A DNA stretch of 64,000 nt, taken from assembly GCF_001696715.1 (NCBI RefSeq), contig NZ_MBFM01000002.1:179756-243755 (forward strand). Direction: 5' to 3'. This document shows positions 27,074 to 37,149 of this stretch, in pieces. The notes under the pieces were generated by a model, which was given only the letters and a program-made list of their open reading frames with translations, made no database searches and was not told the DNA's origin. This stretch comes from Thauera phenolivorans. GTDB lineage: Bacteria; Pseudomonadota; Gammaproteobacteria; Burkholderiales; Rhodocyclaceae. Numbering within the stretch: the first letter of the stretch is position 1; each line of letters opens with the position of its first letter. The position numbers and the translations under genes are program-made.

Positions 27074-28726
27074 TCAGTCGAAGGCGCCCGCGGACTTCGC
27101 CTGATCGCGCAGGACGAACTTCTGGATCTTGCCGGTCGAGGTCTTCGGCAACTCGCCGAACACCACCTTCTTCGGCACCTTGAAGCCGGCCAGATGCTCG
27201 CGGCAGTGGGCGACGATGTCTTCGGTCGTGACTTCCGCCCCGCTCCGCAGTTCGACGAACGCGCAGGGCACCTCGCCCCACTTCTCGTCGGGCATCGCGA
27301 CCACGGCCGCCGCCATCACCGCCGGATGCCGGTAGAGGGTGTCCTCAACCTCGATCGAAGAGATGTTCTCACCGCCGGAAATGATGACGTCCTTGGAGCG
27401 ATCCTTGATCTTGACGTAGCCGTCGGGCTGCATCACCGCGAGGTCGCCGGTGTGGTACCAACCGCCGGCGAAGGACTCGTCGGTGGCCTTCTCGTTCTTC
27501 AGGTAGCCCTTCATCACGAGGTTGCCGCGGAACATGATCTCGCCCATGGTCTCGCCGTCCCAGGGCACAGGCTCCATGGTCGCCGGGTCGAGCACGGTGA
27601 TCGCTTCCTGGGCGTGGTAGCGCACGCCCTGGCGGCCATTGAGGACGACCTGCTCGGCGAGCGGCAGATCCTGCCACTCGTCGTGCTTGGCGCATACCGA
27701 GGCCGGACCGTAAGTCTCGGTGAGGCCATAGACGTGAGTGAGGTCGATGCCGATGTTGGCCATGCCCTCGATCACCGCAGCCGGGGGCGGCGCGGCGGCG
27801 ATCAGGCCGGAGACCTTGTGGTTGATGCCGTGACGCCACTCCTCGGGCGAATTCGCCATCATCGAATGGACGATCGGGGCGCTGCAGTAATGGGTGACGC
27901 CATGGTCGCGGATCGCATCGAAGATCAGCCGCGGATCGACCCGGCGCAGGCAGACGTTGACGCCGGCATTGGCCGCCATCGTCCACGCGAAACACCAACC
28001 ATTGCAGTGGAACATCGGCAGCGTCCACAGATACACCGAGTGCGGCGGCATGCCCCAGGAGACGATGTTGGACATCGCGTTGAGGTAGGCGCCGCGGTGA
28101 TGGTAGACCACGCCCTTCGGGTTGCCGGTCGTGCCCGAAGTGTAGTTGAGCGAGATCGCGTCCCACTCGTCGCCGGGCTGCTCGAAGACGAAGTCCTCGC
28201 TGCCGCCGGCAAGAAGAGCCTCGTACTCGATGGTGCCGACGCGCTCGCCCGGACCGGTGTATTCGCTGTCGTCGACGTCGATGACGATGAGATCGGGGCG
28301 CTGCGCGAGCTCGATCGCCTTCTTCACCATGCGCGAGTATTCGCGGTCGGTGATCAGCACCTTCGCCTCGCCGTGGTTGAGCATGAAGGCCACCGCCTCG
28401 GCATCGAGCCGGGTGTTGAGGGTGTTGAGTACCGCCCCCGTGCCGGGCACGCCGAAATGGCACTCGAACATTTCCGGGGTGTTGTTCAGCACCACCGCGA
28501 CCGTGTCGTTCTTGCCGACGCCGAGCTGGCGCAGTGCGGAGCCGAGCCGGCGTGCGCGGCGGTAGCTTTCGAGCCAGGTGTAGCGGCGCTCGCCGTGGAT
28601 GACGGCGACGCGGTCGGGATACACGTAGGCGCTGCGCTCGATGAAGGTCAGCGGGCTCAGCGGGACGTAGTTGGCCGGGTTCTTTTCCAGCGCGTGGTCG
28701 TACGGCGACGGCTTGGTGTCACTCAT
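27074..28726 (-). CDS. acyl-CoA synthetase (AMP-forming)
   Basis: A 550-residue member of the ANL superfamily that activates a carboxylic acid to its CoA thioester through an acyl-AMP. The phosphate loop YTSGTTGNPKGV is at 195-206, VYGLTETYGP is the A5 motif, GWYHTGDLAVM is A7, DRSKDVIISGGENIS is the hinge and KTSTGKIQKF carries the A10 lysine. It resembles AlkK/DmdB-type medium- or short-chain enzymes. ATG 28726 has a GGAGAGGGAG ribosome site, so the longer reading from 28870 is rejected. Confidence 0.93.
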   Translation of the reverse strand: MSDTKPSPYDHALEKNPANYVPLSPLTFIERSAYVYPDRVAVIHGERRYTWLESYRRARRLGSALRQLGVGKNDTVAVVLNNTPEMFECHFGVPGTGAVLNTLNTRLDAEAVAFMLNHGEAKVLITDREYSRMVKKAIELAQRPDLIVIDVDDSEYTGPGERVGTIEYEALLAGGSEDFVFEQPGDEWDAISLNYTSGTTGNPKGVVYHHRGAYLNAMSNIVSWGMPPHSVYLWTLPMFHCNGWCFAWTMAANAGVNVCLRRVDPRLIFDAIRDHGVTHYCSAPIVHSMMANSPEEWRHGINHKVSGLIAAAPPPAAVIEGMANIGIDLTHVYGLTETYGPASVCAKHDEWQDLPLAEQVVLNGRQGVRYHAQEAITVLDPATMEPVPWDGETMGEIMFRGNLVMKGYLKNEKATDESFAGGWYHTGDLAVMQPDGYVKIKDRSKDVIISGGENISSIEVEDTLYRHPAVMAAAVVAMPDEKWGEVPCAFVELRSGAEVTTEDIVAHCREHLAGFKVPKKVVFGELPKTSTGKIQKFVLRDQAKSAGAFD

Positions 28727-28870
28727 GGTTTCTCCCTCTCCAGTGATGGCTGTCGGACGAAAGGCCGAAGCCTGCCGACAGCGCTCGATGGTAGTCGATC
28801 TTCGTCCGGGATTCCGATCGAGTTCGGCGAGCCACGCAGCCAGGGCGGGGCGGGGGCCGGTCATGCGCAC

Positions 28871-30370
28871 TCAGGAGGCGGCCGCGTGCGTGTCGGTCAC
28901 GCGTACGTACAGGGCGCGGCCGACCGAGGCCCACTGGCGGCGCTCCTCTTCGAGCGCGGCCGCGGTCAGCGGAAGCTTGTGCAGCCAGGAGGCGGGAGCG
29001 TCGAGCGCGAACCCCCGGCCCTCGCGGGCGAGCTTGATCGGCGGTACGCCGCGCTTGTCGCGCGCCCGATGGATCACCACCGCGATCCGCATGCAGGCGA
29101 TCAGCAGCCAGTCGATGCTGCCGGGATCGATGCCGGCGACGCGTTCCAGCTTGCCGCGGTGCGACAGCACCAGACGCGCGAGACGGCCCTGATCCATGCG
29201 GGAAAAACCCGGCATGTCGGCGTGCGCGAGGATGTAGGCGCTGTGCTTGTGGTAGCTCGAGTGCGCCACGGACACGCCGATCTCGTGCAGCATCGCTGCC
29301 CAGCGCAGGAAGCGCTGGTCCTGATTGTCTTCTTCACGCGTCTCCGGCGCGAGCTGTCCGAGCAGGTGGCAGGCGGTCTCCGCCACCTGCTGTGCCTGCA
29401 CCTGGTTCACCCGGTAGCGATTGACGAAGGCTTCCACCGTGGCGTCGCGCAGATCGTGGTGGTGGTAGCGCCCGAGCAGGTCGTAGAGCACACCGAGTCG
29501 CAAGGCGCCATCGGCGAAGTTCATCTGCTCGACGCCGAACTCCTTGAAGATTGCACTCATGATGGCGAAGCCGCCGGCGAAGATCGGCAACCGGTCGCCG
29601 CGCAACCCGGCGAGCCTGAGTTCGTCTACGTTGCCCGCGCGCAGGAGAAGTTCCCTCAGCTTCTCCAGCCCATCGCGGGTGATGCCGCCGGCGGTCAGCC
29701 CGTTCTGCTCGAGCACCTCGGCGAGCGCCTTGGCGGTGCCGCTCGAGCCGATCGCCTCCTCCCAGCCCGCGTCGCGATAGTCGCCGACGATGCTCTGCAG
29801 CTCACGGCGGGCGGTGAGCTCGGCCTCCTTCAGATTCCGCTTGTCGATCCGCCCATCGGGGAAGAAGCGCATGGTGTAGCCGACGCAACCCATGTAGCGC
29901 GATTCGAGCAGCTGCGGCTCGAAGCTCTTGCCGACGATGAACTCGGTCGAGCCGCCTCCGATGTCGACCACCAGCTGCTGGCGATGGGGGTTGGCGAGCG
30001 AATGGGCGACGCCGATGTAGATCAGGCGCGCCTCCTCGCGGCCGGCGATGACCTCGATCGGGAAGCCGAGCGCCTCCTCGGCGCGGATCAGGAAGTCGGG
30101 GGCGTTCTTCGCCACGCGAAGGGTGTTGGTCGCCACCGCGCGAACCCGTTCGGGCGCAAAATCATGTAGACGCTCGTTGAAACGACGCAGCGCGCTTACC
30201 CCGCGCTGTTGCGAAGCGATGTCGAGCCGCTTGTCGGGGCCCAGCCCCGCGGCCAGTCGCACCGGATCCTTGAGGCCGTCGAGCGGGTAGATCTGGTCGT
30301 TGACGATCCGCCCGACCTGGAGACGAAAACTGTTTGAACCCAGGTCCACCGCGGCAATCAGATCGCGCAT
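28871..30370 (-). CDS. ppx: exopolyphosphatase
   Basis: A 499-residue Ppx/GppA enzyme that removes terminal phosphate from polyphosphate (or pppGpp). The N-terminal ASKHA domain has AAVDLGSNSFRLQVG and VVDIGGGSTEF, and a C-terminal HD-like helical part follows. Of two adjacent ATG codons, the second (30370) is better placed after an AGAG ribosome site. It is divergent from ppk across a short shared promoter region. Confidence 0.93.
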   Translation of the reverse strand: MRDLIAAVDLGSNSFRLQVGRIVNDQIYPLDGLKDPVRLAAGLGPDKRLDIASQQRGVSALRRFNERLHDFAPERVRAVATNTLRVAKNAPDFLIRAEEALGFPIEVIAGREEARLIYIGVAHSLANPHRQQLVVDIGGGSTEFIVGKSFEPQLLESRYMGCVGYTMRFFPDGRIDKRNLKEAELTARRELQSIVGDYRDAGWEEAIGSSGTAKALAEVLEQNGLTAGGITRDGLEKLRELLLRAGNVDELRLAGLRGDRLPIFAGGFAIMSAIFKEFGVEQMNFADGALRLGVLYDLLGRYHHHDLRDATVEAFVNRYRVNQVQAQQVAETACHLLGQLAPETREEDNQDQRFLRWAAMLHEIGVSVAHSSYHKHSAYILAHADMPGFSRMDQGRLARLVLSHRGKLERVAGIDPGSIDWLLIACMRIAVVIHRARDKRGVPPIKLAREGRGFALDAPASWLHKLPLTAAALEEERRQWASVGRALYVRVTDTHAAAS

Positions 30371-30461
30371 CATGTTCTCTTGTTGGAACGCCAACGGCGT
30401 CGAAACGGCGATTTTAGCACTCGAGCCGCAGCAGGCCCCAAGCCCGGCCGGGGTCGTGCGC

Positions 30462-30494
30462 TCGTCATGAAGCGGCAATATAAATGTCACATAA
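30462..30494 (+). promoter_or_regulatory. Pho-box-like triple direct repeat between ppx and ppk
   Basis: Three 7-mers at exact 11-base spacing, each followed by an A-rich tetramer: TCGTCAT-GAAG, CGGCAAT-ATAA, ATGTCAC-ATAA. The PhoB half-site consensus is CTGTCAT with AT-rich 4-base spacers; matches are 5, 4 and 5 of 7. It lies 32-64 bases before the ppk start, where PhoB would contact RNA polymerase. Phosphate control of ppk is known in other bacteria. Confidence 0.5.
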
Positions 30495-30525
30495 TCGGGG
30501 CCGGGCCCAATCCGTCGGACGCATC

Positions 30526-32607
30526 ATGTACACACCGAACAGCAGCAATCGCTACCCTCCCGAGCACTTCATCAACCGAGAACTCTCGCTGCTAAAGTTC
30601 CAGCGCCGCGTGCTCGCCCAGGCTGCCGACGAGAACGTCCCCCTGCTCGAGCGGCTGCGTTTCCTCTGCATCGTCTCGAGCAATCTGGACGAGTTCTTCG
30701 AGGTCCGCGTTTCCGGCATCAAGGAGCAGATCCGCACCGGCAGCCGCATCGCCGGCAACGACGGGCTTTCGCCGATCGAACTGCTCGGCCGCGTCAGCAC
30801 CGAGGTGCACGAGATCATCGGCGAGCAGTACGCGCTGCTCAACGACGAGATCCTCCCGGCGCTCGCCGTCGAGGGCATCGTCTTCCCGCGGCGCAGCGAA
30901 TGGACCGCCGCCCAGCAGGCCTGGATCGCCGGCTACTTCGAGAGGGAGGTGATGCCGGTCCTCACGCCGATCGGCCTCGACCCTGCGCACCCCTTTCCGC
31001 GCGTACTCAACAAGAGCCTGAACTTCGCGGTCGAACTCGAAGGGCGCGACGCCTTCGGCCGCGACTCGGGCTTCGCCATCGTGCAGGCGCCGCGCGCGCT
31101 GCCGCGCGTCATCCGCCTGCCGCAGGACCTGTGCCCGGAACCATTCGGCTTCGTCTTCCTGTCCTCGGTACTGCACGCGCATGTGGACCGGCTCTTCCCG
31201 GGCATGCAGGTGACCGGCTGCTACCAGTTTCGCGTCACCCGCAACTCCGACCTGTTCGTCGACGAGGAAGAGGTCAAGGACCTCCGCGTCAGCCTCAAGG
31301 GGGAGTTGCAGCAACGTCATTTCGGTGACGCCGTCCGCCTCGAGGTGGCGGACAACTGCTCGGACGAGATGGCCGACTACCTGCTGCAACACTTCCGCCT
31401 CGGTCGCGAGGACCTCTATCGCACGCCGGGCATCGTCAACCTGGTGCGCCTGATGCAGGTGCTCGACTGGGTGGATCATGCCGATCTCCAGTACCGTCCC
31501 TACACCCCCGGCCTGCCGCGCGCGCTCGAGCACCGGCGCGAGATCTTCGGCGCCATCCGCGCCCAGGACATTCTTCTCCACCACCCCTTCCAGAGCTTCG
31601 CTCCGGTGATCGAGCTGCTGCGCGCGGCCGCCGAGGATCCCCAGGTGCTCGCGATCAAGATGACCGTGTATCGCACCGGGACCGACTCGGTGCTGATGGA
31701 GCACCTGCTGCGCGCCGCGCAGAAGGGCAAGGAGGTCACCGTCGTGCTCGAACTGATGGCGCGCTTCGACGAGGAGGCGAACATCACCTGGGCCAACCGA
31801 CTCGAGGAGGTCGGGGTGCACGTCGTGTACGGCGTGTTCGGCTACAAGACCCACGCCAAGCTGCTGATGGTGGTGCGTCGCGAAGATGAAGGCCTGCGCC
31901 GCTACGTCCACATGGGTACCGGCAACTACCATCCCCGCACCACCCGCTTCTACACCGACTTCGGCCTGCTCACCTGCAACGTCGAGATCGGCGAAGACGT
32001 CGCGTCGGTCTTCAAGCAGCTCACCGGCCTCGGCCGCGCCTCTGAGCTGCGCCACCTGTGGCAGGCGCCCTTCTCGCTGCAGCCGAACGTGGTCGCCGCG
32101 ATCCGGCGCGAGGCGGAGATCGCCGCCCAGGGCCGCAAGGGCCGCGTCATCGCCAAGATGAACGCGCTGCTCGAGCCCGAAACCATCGAGGCGCTCTACG
32201 AAGCATCGCAGGCGGGCGTCGAGGTCGACCTCATCGTGCGCGGGCCGTGCGCGCTGAGGCCCGGCGTGCCCGGCCTGTCGGAGAACATCCGCGTGCGCTC
32301 GGTCATCGGCCGCTTCCTCGAGCATCACCGCATCTTCTATTTCCACGCCGACGGCGAGGACCACACTTATCTTTCGAGTGCCGACTGGATGGACCGCAAC
32401 TTCTTCCGCCGGATCGAGATCGCCTTCCCGGTGCTCGACCCCCGCCTCAAGCGTCGCGTCATGAAGGAGGGTCTGCGCGCCTATCTAGGCGACAACTGTC
32501 AGGCCTGGGAGATGCAATCCGATGGGAGCTACAAGCGCAAGTCGCCGCGCGGCACCCGGCGCGCGGCGCAGCTGATACTGCTCAACGAGCTCGCGGCGCG
32601 GACTTGA
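30526..32607 (+). CDS. ppk: polyphosphate kinase
   Basis: A 693-residue PPK1 that reversibly polymerises the ATP gamma-phosphate. The N-terminal domain begins FINRELSLLKFQRRVL and includes SSNLDEFFEVRVSG. The two phospholipase-D-like C-terminal domains carry the autophosphorylated His in GYKTHAKLLMV and the second His in DHTYLSSADWMDRNF. ATG 30526 (MYTPNSSNRYP) is preferred because ATG 30484 lies inside the regulatory repeat. Confidence 0.95.
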   Translation: MYTPNSSNRYPPEHFINRELSLLKFQRRVLAQAADENVPLLERLRFLCIVSSNLDEFFEVRVSGIKEQIRTGSRIAGNDGLSPIELLGRVSTEVHEIIGEQYALLNDEILPALAVEGIVFPRRSEWTAAQQAWIAGYFEREVMPVLTPIGLDPAHPFPRVLNKSLNFAVELEGRDAFGRDSGFAIVQAPRALPRVIRLPQDLCPEPFGFVFLSSVLHAHVDRLFPGMQVTGCYQFRVTRNSDLFVDEEEVKDLRVSLKGELQQRHFGDAVRLEVADNCSDEMADYLLQHFRLGREDLYRTPGIVNLVRLMQVLDWVDHADLQYRPYTPGLPRALEHRREIFGAIRAQDILLHHPFQSFAPVIELLRAAAEDPQVLAIKMTVYRTGTDSVLMEHLLRAAQKGKEVTVVLELMARFDEEANITWANRLEEVGVHVVYGVFGYKTHAKLLMVVRREDEGLRRYVHMGTGNYHPRTTRFYTDFGLLTCNVEIGEDVASVFKQLTGLGRASELRHLWQAPFSLQPNVVAAIRREAEIAAQGRKGRVIAKMNALLEPETIEALYEASQAGVEVDLIVRGPCALRPGVPGLSENIRVRSVIGRFLEHHRIFYFHADGEDHTYLSSADWMDRNFFRRIEIAFPVLDPRLKRRVMKEGLRAYLGDNCQAWEMQSDGSYKRKSPRGTRRAAQLILLNELAART

Positions 32608-32683
32608 TCACGGCCGCGGGGCACGGGGGGCGAGCGAATTCGGGCACAATGCGAGTGTCTTCATTCACCGCCCTTCCCCCGCC

Positions 32684-33793
32684 ATGCCCAAGCTGATCCA
32701 TCTCGTCGCCGGCGCCCGCCCCAACTTCATGAAGATCGCGCCGATCGTGCGCGCCCTCGAACGCCAGCCCGAGCGATTCGCCTACCGGATCGTGCACACC
32801 GGTCAGCACTACGATCGCGAGATGAGCGAGGTCTTCTTCGACGAGCTCGGAATTCCGCAACCGGACCACCACCTCGACTGCGGCGGCGGCAGCCATGCCG
32901 AGCAGACCGCGAAGATCATGGTCGCCTTCGAGAAGGTGTGCCTGCAGGAACGGCCCGATTGCGTGCTCGTGGTGGGCGACGTCAATTCGACCCTGGCCTG
33001 CTCGATCGTTGCCAAGAAGATGCACATCCCGGTGGCCCACGTCGAGGCCGGACTGCGCAGTGGCGACCGCGACATGCCCGAGGAGATCAACCGCCTGGTG
33101 ACCGACAGCATCAGCGACTGGTTCTTCTGCACGGAGCCTGCGGGTGTCGACAACCTGCTCGCCGAAGGAAAGCCGAAAGCGGCGGTGTTCCATGTCGGCC
33201 ACGTCATGGTCGACAACCTGCTGTTCCAGCGCGAGCGCCTCGGCGGCACTGACAGCGGATCCTTCCCGTCGGCAGCGCTCAAAGCCGAGCTCGGGCGCTA
33301 CGGCATCGTCACCCTGCACCGGCCTTCAAATGTCGACGAACCCGAGGTGCTGGCCGGCATCGTCGACGCGTTGAACACGATCTCGGCAGATCTTCCTCTC
33401 GTGTTCCCGGTCCATCCGCGCACCCGTGCCAACCTCGAACGCTTCGGCATCACGCCCGGGCCGCGGATTCGCCTCATCGGGCCGGCGGCCTACATGGACT
33501 TCCTCAATCTGTGGAAGGACGCGGTCTTGATCCTCACCGACAGCGGCGGCCTGCAGGAAGAGTCGACCGCACTCGGCGTGCCCTGCCTGACCCTGCGCAG
33601 GAACACCGAACGGCCGATCACGGTGGACGAAGGCACGAACGTGCTGGTCGGTACCGACCCCGCGGCGATCGTGCGCGAAGCGCGCGCGATCCTCGGTGGC
33701 AAGGGCAAGTCCGGCCGCCGGCCGGCGTTGTGGGACGGCCGTGCGGCCGAGCGCATCGTCGAGCTGCTCGATCGCGCGCTCGCCACGGCCTGA
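32684..33793 (+). CDS. wecB: UDP-N-acetylglucosamine 2-epimerase (non-hydrolysing)
   Basis: A 369-residue GT-B-fold enzyme converting UDP-GlcNAc to UDP-ManNAc for surface polysaccharides. Family motifs are VAGARPNFMKIAPI, HTGQHYDREMSEVFF, HVEAGLRSGDRDMPEEINR, THRPSNVDE-type (TLHRPSNVDE) and LTDSGGLQEES. No wecC (UDP-ManNAc dehydrogenase) is adjacent. It is convergent with relA. Confidence 0.93.
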   Translation: MPKLIHLVAGARPNFMKIAPIVRALERQPERFAYRIVHTGQHYDREMSEVFFDELGIPQPDHHLDCGGGSHAEQTAKIMVAFEKVCLQERPDCVLVVGDVNSTLACSIVAKKMHIPVAHVEAGLRSGDRDMPEEINRLVTDSISDWFFCTEPAGVDNLLAEGKPKAAVFHVGHVMVDNLLFQRERLGGTDSGSFPSAALKAELGRYGIVTLHRPSNVDEPEVLAGIVDALNTISADLPLVFPVHPRTRANLERFGITPGPRIRLIGPAAYMDFLNLWKDAVLILTDSGGLQEESTALGVPCLTLRRNTERPITVDEGTNVLVGTDPAAIVREARAILGGKGKSGRRPALWDGRAAERIVELLDRALATA

Positions 33794-33809
33794 GCCGAAG
33801 CCGTCGAAG

Positions 33810-33830
33810 GCAGCGGCTCAGCGCCGCTGC
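33810..33830. terminator. hairpin between wecB and relA
   Basis: GCAGCGGC-tcagc-GCCGCTGC is a perfect 8-bp stem. The relA stop codon (33818-33820 on the minus strand) is in the loop. No T-run follows, so the termination strength is uncertain. Confidence 0.4.
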
Positions 33831-36025
33831 ACCTCGTTCACCCCGGACACTTCGCGGATCATCTGCATCGCGCGTCGCATTTCCCCCACGCTGCCCACCT
33901 CGAGGGTGAAGCGCATCGAGGCGGTGCCCTTCTTGGTGAGCGTATTCACCGCGATGACGTTGATCTTCTCGCGCGAGAGCACGTCGGAAATGTCGCGCAA
34001 CAGCCCCTGGCGATCGCCCGCCTGCACCTCGATCGAGACCTGGTAGAGCCCGCCCTTGCTGGCGAAGGCCTCCTCGCCCCACTCGGCGGCGATCACCCGC
34101 TCCGGATGCTGGCGCACCAGTTCCTTGAAGTCGGGGCAGTCCACCCGGTGGATCGAGATGCCCCGCCCGCGGGTGACGAAGCCCTCGATCGCATCCGGCG
34201 GCGCCGGCTTGCAGCAGCGCGATAGCGCGGTCATCAGCTTGCCCACGCCAGCGACCAGGATCTTGTCGGTGTTGTCGCCCGAGCGGCTGCGGCCGACGAC
34301 GATGCTATCGGGTTCGGGCGGTGTCGGCGCGGCCACCGCGTCGGCTGCGCGCAACGCCACCTGCACCGCGCGTGGCCCCACCTCGCCGCGCCCGGCGGCG
34401 AGAAAGAGCGCGTCGGCGTTCTTGAAGCCGAGCCTGTCCGCGAGGCCCTCGATGTTTGCCTGGCCGTGGCCGTCGCGCTGCATCTCCTTGGTGACAAAGC
34501 TGCGGCCGCGGGCGAGCAGGTCCTCTTCGTCCTGCTGGGCAAAGTAGCTCTTGATCTTGCTGCGCGCGCGCGCAGTGGCGACATAGCCCTGGCGCGGGTC
34601 GAGCCAGTCGCGCGAAGGCCCGCCTTCGCGCACGGTGACGATCTCCACCGTTTGCCCGCTCTCGAGCGGCGTGTTCAGCGGCACCAGGTGGCCATCGATC
34701 TTCGCCCCTCGGCAGCGGTGGCCGAGACTGGAGTGCACCCGGTAGGCGAAGTCCACCGGGGTGGCGCCACGCGCGAGGTCGATCACCCGGCCCTGCGGGG
34801 TCAGCACGTAGATGGTGTCGTCGAGCGAGGCGCGCTTGTACTGCTCGAGCCAATGCGCCGAGTCGGCAACCTCGTCACGCCACGACAGCAGATTTCGCAG
34901 CAGCGCGATCTTTTCGTCATAGTCGCCGCCGCGGCTCGCACCTTCCTTGTAGCGCCAGTGGGCGGCCACGCCCAGTTCGGCGTGCCTGTGCATGTCGAAG
35001 GTGCGGATCTGCACTTCGAGCGCGCGGCCGTCGCCCGCCAGCACCGCGGTGTGCAGCGACTGGTAGTTGTTGCCCTTGGGCTTGGTGATGTAGTCGTCGA
35101 ACTCCTGCGGGATCGGCTGCCAGATCTGGTGCACCACGCCAAGCACCGTGTAGCAGTCCCTGATCTCCTTCACCAGCACCCGAAGCGCGCGGATGTCGAA
35201 GACCTGCGAGAAATCCAGCCGCTTCTTCCGCATCTTGCTGTAGATGCTGTAGATGTGCTTGGGCCGGCCGGTGATCTCGGCCTCGATGCCGACCGCGGCG
35301 AGCTCGCTGCGCAGCCTCGCCATCGCGTCGTGGATGAACTGCTCGCGCTCGACCCTGCGCTCGTCGAGCATTTTCGCGATGCGCTTGTAGGTGTCGGGCT
35401 CGATGAACCGGAAGGAGAGATCCTCGAGCTCCCACTTGAGCTGCCACACGCCGAGCCGGTTGGCCAGCGGCGCGTAAATGTCCAGGCTCTCGCGCGCGAT
35501 CTCGACGCGTGCCTCGTGCTCGACATTGGTGAGGTGGCGCAGGGTCTGGGTGCGCGAGGCCAGGCGCAGCAGGACGACCCGGATGTCCTCGACCATCGCC
35601 AGCAGCATCTTGCGCAGCACTTCGAGCTGGGCGCGGATCTCGGGCGTCGCCGCATTGGCGGTGCGGTGGGTGATGAGGCGCAGCCCGTTCAGCCGGCGCA
35701 AACCATCGACCAGCCGTATCACGCCCGCGCCGAAGCGCTGCTCCAGCGCGCTGGCGTAGTCCTCATCGTAGTCGCCCACCGCGAACAGCAGGGCGGCGGC
35801 ACGCGCCTCGGCGTCGAGCCGCAGCGAGGCGACGATCAGCGCTGCGCCCAGGGCATGCGTGCGCACCGACTCGCCGGTGCTCAGGCGGCGCTCGTCATAG
35901 ATGCTCTCCGCATAGGTGAGAGCCTGTTCTACGAGGCTGCGATCGACCTCGCCGAGACCTTCTGCGAGCAACTCGATCGACGCCGCGGCGTCGGTGGGGG
36001 AAACGGCATGCGTGACGGAAACCAT
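33818..36025 (-). CDS. relA: GTP pyrophosphokinase RelA (synthetase-only RSH)
   Basis: A 735-residue long RSH protein making (p)ppGpp. Order: degenerate HD hydrolase domain (about 50-190), synthetase domain (about 230-370), TGS (about 390-450), helical/zinc-like region, C-terminal ACT (about 660-735). The hydrolase HD pair is replaced by Phe81-Ala82 (LLFAVGDYDED). The synthetase has the acidic RelA-type motif QEFDDYITKP rather than the basic SpoT-type RxKD. Both features indicate a monofunctional ribosome-dependent synthetase. Confidence 0.93.
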   Translation of the reverse strand: MVSVTHAVSPTDAAASIELLAEGLGEVDRSLVEQALTYAESIYDERRLSTGESVRTHALGAALIVASLRLDAEARAAALLFAVGDYDEDYASALEQRFGAGVIRLVDGLRRLNGLRLITHRTANAATPEIRAQLEVLRKMLLAMVEDIRVVLLRLASRTQTLRHLTNVEHEARVEIARESLDIYAPLANRLGVWQLKWELEDLSFRFIEPDTYKRIAKMLDERRVEREQFIHDAMARLRSELAAVGIEAEITGRPKHIYSIYSKMRKKRLDFSQVFDIRALRVLVKEIRDCYTVLGVVHQIWQPIPQEFDDYITKPKGNNYQSLHTAVLAGDGRALEVQIRTFDMHRHAELGVAAHWRYKEGASRGGDYDEKIALLRNLLSWRDEVADSAHWLEQYKRASLDDTIYVLTPQGRVIDLARGATPVDFAYRVHSSLGHRCRGAKIDGHLVPLNTPLESGQTVEIVTVREGGPSRDWLDPRQGYVATARARSKIKSYFAQQDEEDLLARGRSFVTKEMQRDGHGQANIEGLADRLGFKNADALFLAAGRGEVGPRAVQVALRAADAVAAPTPPEPDSIVVGRSRSGDNTDKILVAGVGKLMTALSRCCKPAPPDAIEGFVTRGRGISIHRVDCPDFKELVRQHPERVIAAEWGEEAFASKGGLYQVSIEVQAGDRQGLLRDISDVLSREKINVIAVNTLTKKGTASMRFTLEVGSVGEMRRAMQMIREVSGVNEVQRR

Positions 36026-36074
36026 GACGCGGATTATCCCACAAGCGCCAGGTGGCGGCCGCGGGCGCGACGAC

Positions 36075-37142
36075 TCAACCCAGCCCGAGGCGCTCGCCGC
36101 GATAGCTGCCGTCGCGCACGCTGCGCCACCACTCCTCGTGATCGAGGTACCACTGCACCGTCTTGCGCAGGCCGCTGTCGAAACTTTCCTGCGGCACCCA
36201 TCCGAGTTCGCGCTGGATCTTGCCGGCGTCGATCGCGTAGCGCAGATCGTGGCCGGGACGGTCGTCGACGTAGGTGATCAGGTCGCGATAGTGGTCGATG
36301 CCCGCCGGCCGCTTGATCGGTGCGAGCGCCTCGAGCAGTTCGCAGATCTGATGCACCACCTCGACGTTGCGTCGCTCGTTGTGGCCGCCGATGTTGTACT
36401 CCTCGCCCACCCTGCCCTGTTCGAACACCAGGGTCAGCGCGCGCGCGTGATCCTCGACGTAGAGCCAGTCGCGCACCTGCTGGCCGCTGCCATACACCGG
36501 CAGCGGCTTGCCCTCGAGCGCGTTGAGGATCATGAGCGGGATGAGCTTCTCGGGGAAATGGTAGGGGCCGTAGTTGTTCGAGCAGTTGGTGACGAGGATC
36601 GGCAGGCCGTAGGTATGGTGCCACGCTCGCACCAGGTGGTCGGAGGCGGCCTTGCTCGCCGAGTACGGGGAATTCGGCCGGTAGCGGGTCTCCTCGGTGA
36701 ACAGGCCGGTCTCGCCGAGGCTGCCATACACCTCGTCGGTCGACACGTGATGAAAGCGGAAGTCCCGCCGGTCCTGCTCGTCGAGTTCGCGCCAGTGCCG
36801 GCGCGCGGCCTCGAGGAGGTTGTAGGTGCCGAGCACGTTGGTCTCGACGAACACCCGCGGGCCGTCGATCGAGCGGTCGACATGGCTCTCCGCGGCGAGG
36901 TGGATCACGCCGTCGGGACGGTGGCGCTCGAAGACCCGCTGCAGCGCGTCGGCGTCGCGGATGTCGACCTTCTCGAAGGCGTAGCGCGGATCGGCGGCGA
37001 CCGCCGCAACCGAATACAGGTTGCCCGCATAGGTCAGACAGTCGACGTTCACCACGCGATGCGCGGTCTCGCCGATGAGGTGGCGCACCAGCGCCGAACC
37101 GATGAAACCGGCGCCGCCGGTGACGAGGATGGTCTTGCTCAT
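36075..37142 (-). CDS. rfbB: dTDP-glucose 4,6-dehydratase
   Basis: A 355-residue extended SDR making dTDP-4-keto-6-deoxyglucose for rhamnose synthesis. It has the NAD loop [21 protein letters not shown], the catalytic [18 protein letters not shown] (Tyr and Lys) and [17 protein letters not shown] 37142 is preceded by GAGGA at 5 bases; the longer frame from 37358 overlaps rfbC and is rejected. rfbC is 7 bases upstream in the same direction. Confidence 0.95.
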   Translation of the reverse strand: MSKTILVTGGAGFIGSALVRHLIGETAHRVVNVDCLTYAGNLYSVAAVAADPRYAFEKVDIRDADALQRVFERHRPDGVIHLAAESHVDRSIDGPRVFVETNVLGTYNLLEAARRHWRELDEQDRRDFRFHHVSTDEVYGSLGETGLFTEETRYRPNSPYSASKAASDHLVRAWHHTYGLPILVTNCSNNYGPYHFPEKLIPLMILNALEGKPLPVYGSGQQVRDWLYVEDHARALTLVFEQGRVGEEYNIGGHNERRNVEVVHQICELLEALAPIKRPAGIDHYRDLITYVDDRPGHDLRYAIDAGKIQRELGWVPQESFDSGLRKTVQWYLDHEEWWRSVRDGSYRGERLGLG

Positions 37143-37149
37143 GGCGTCC

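Noticed and set aside
27032-30169. A plus-strand open frame of over 1000 codons opposite the acyl-CoA synthetase and ppx
   Set aside because: It is antisense to two well-conserved genes and has no recognisable motif; a GC-bias artefact.
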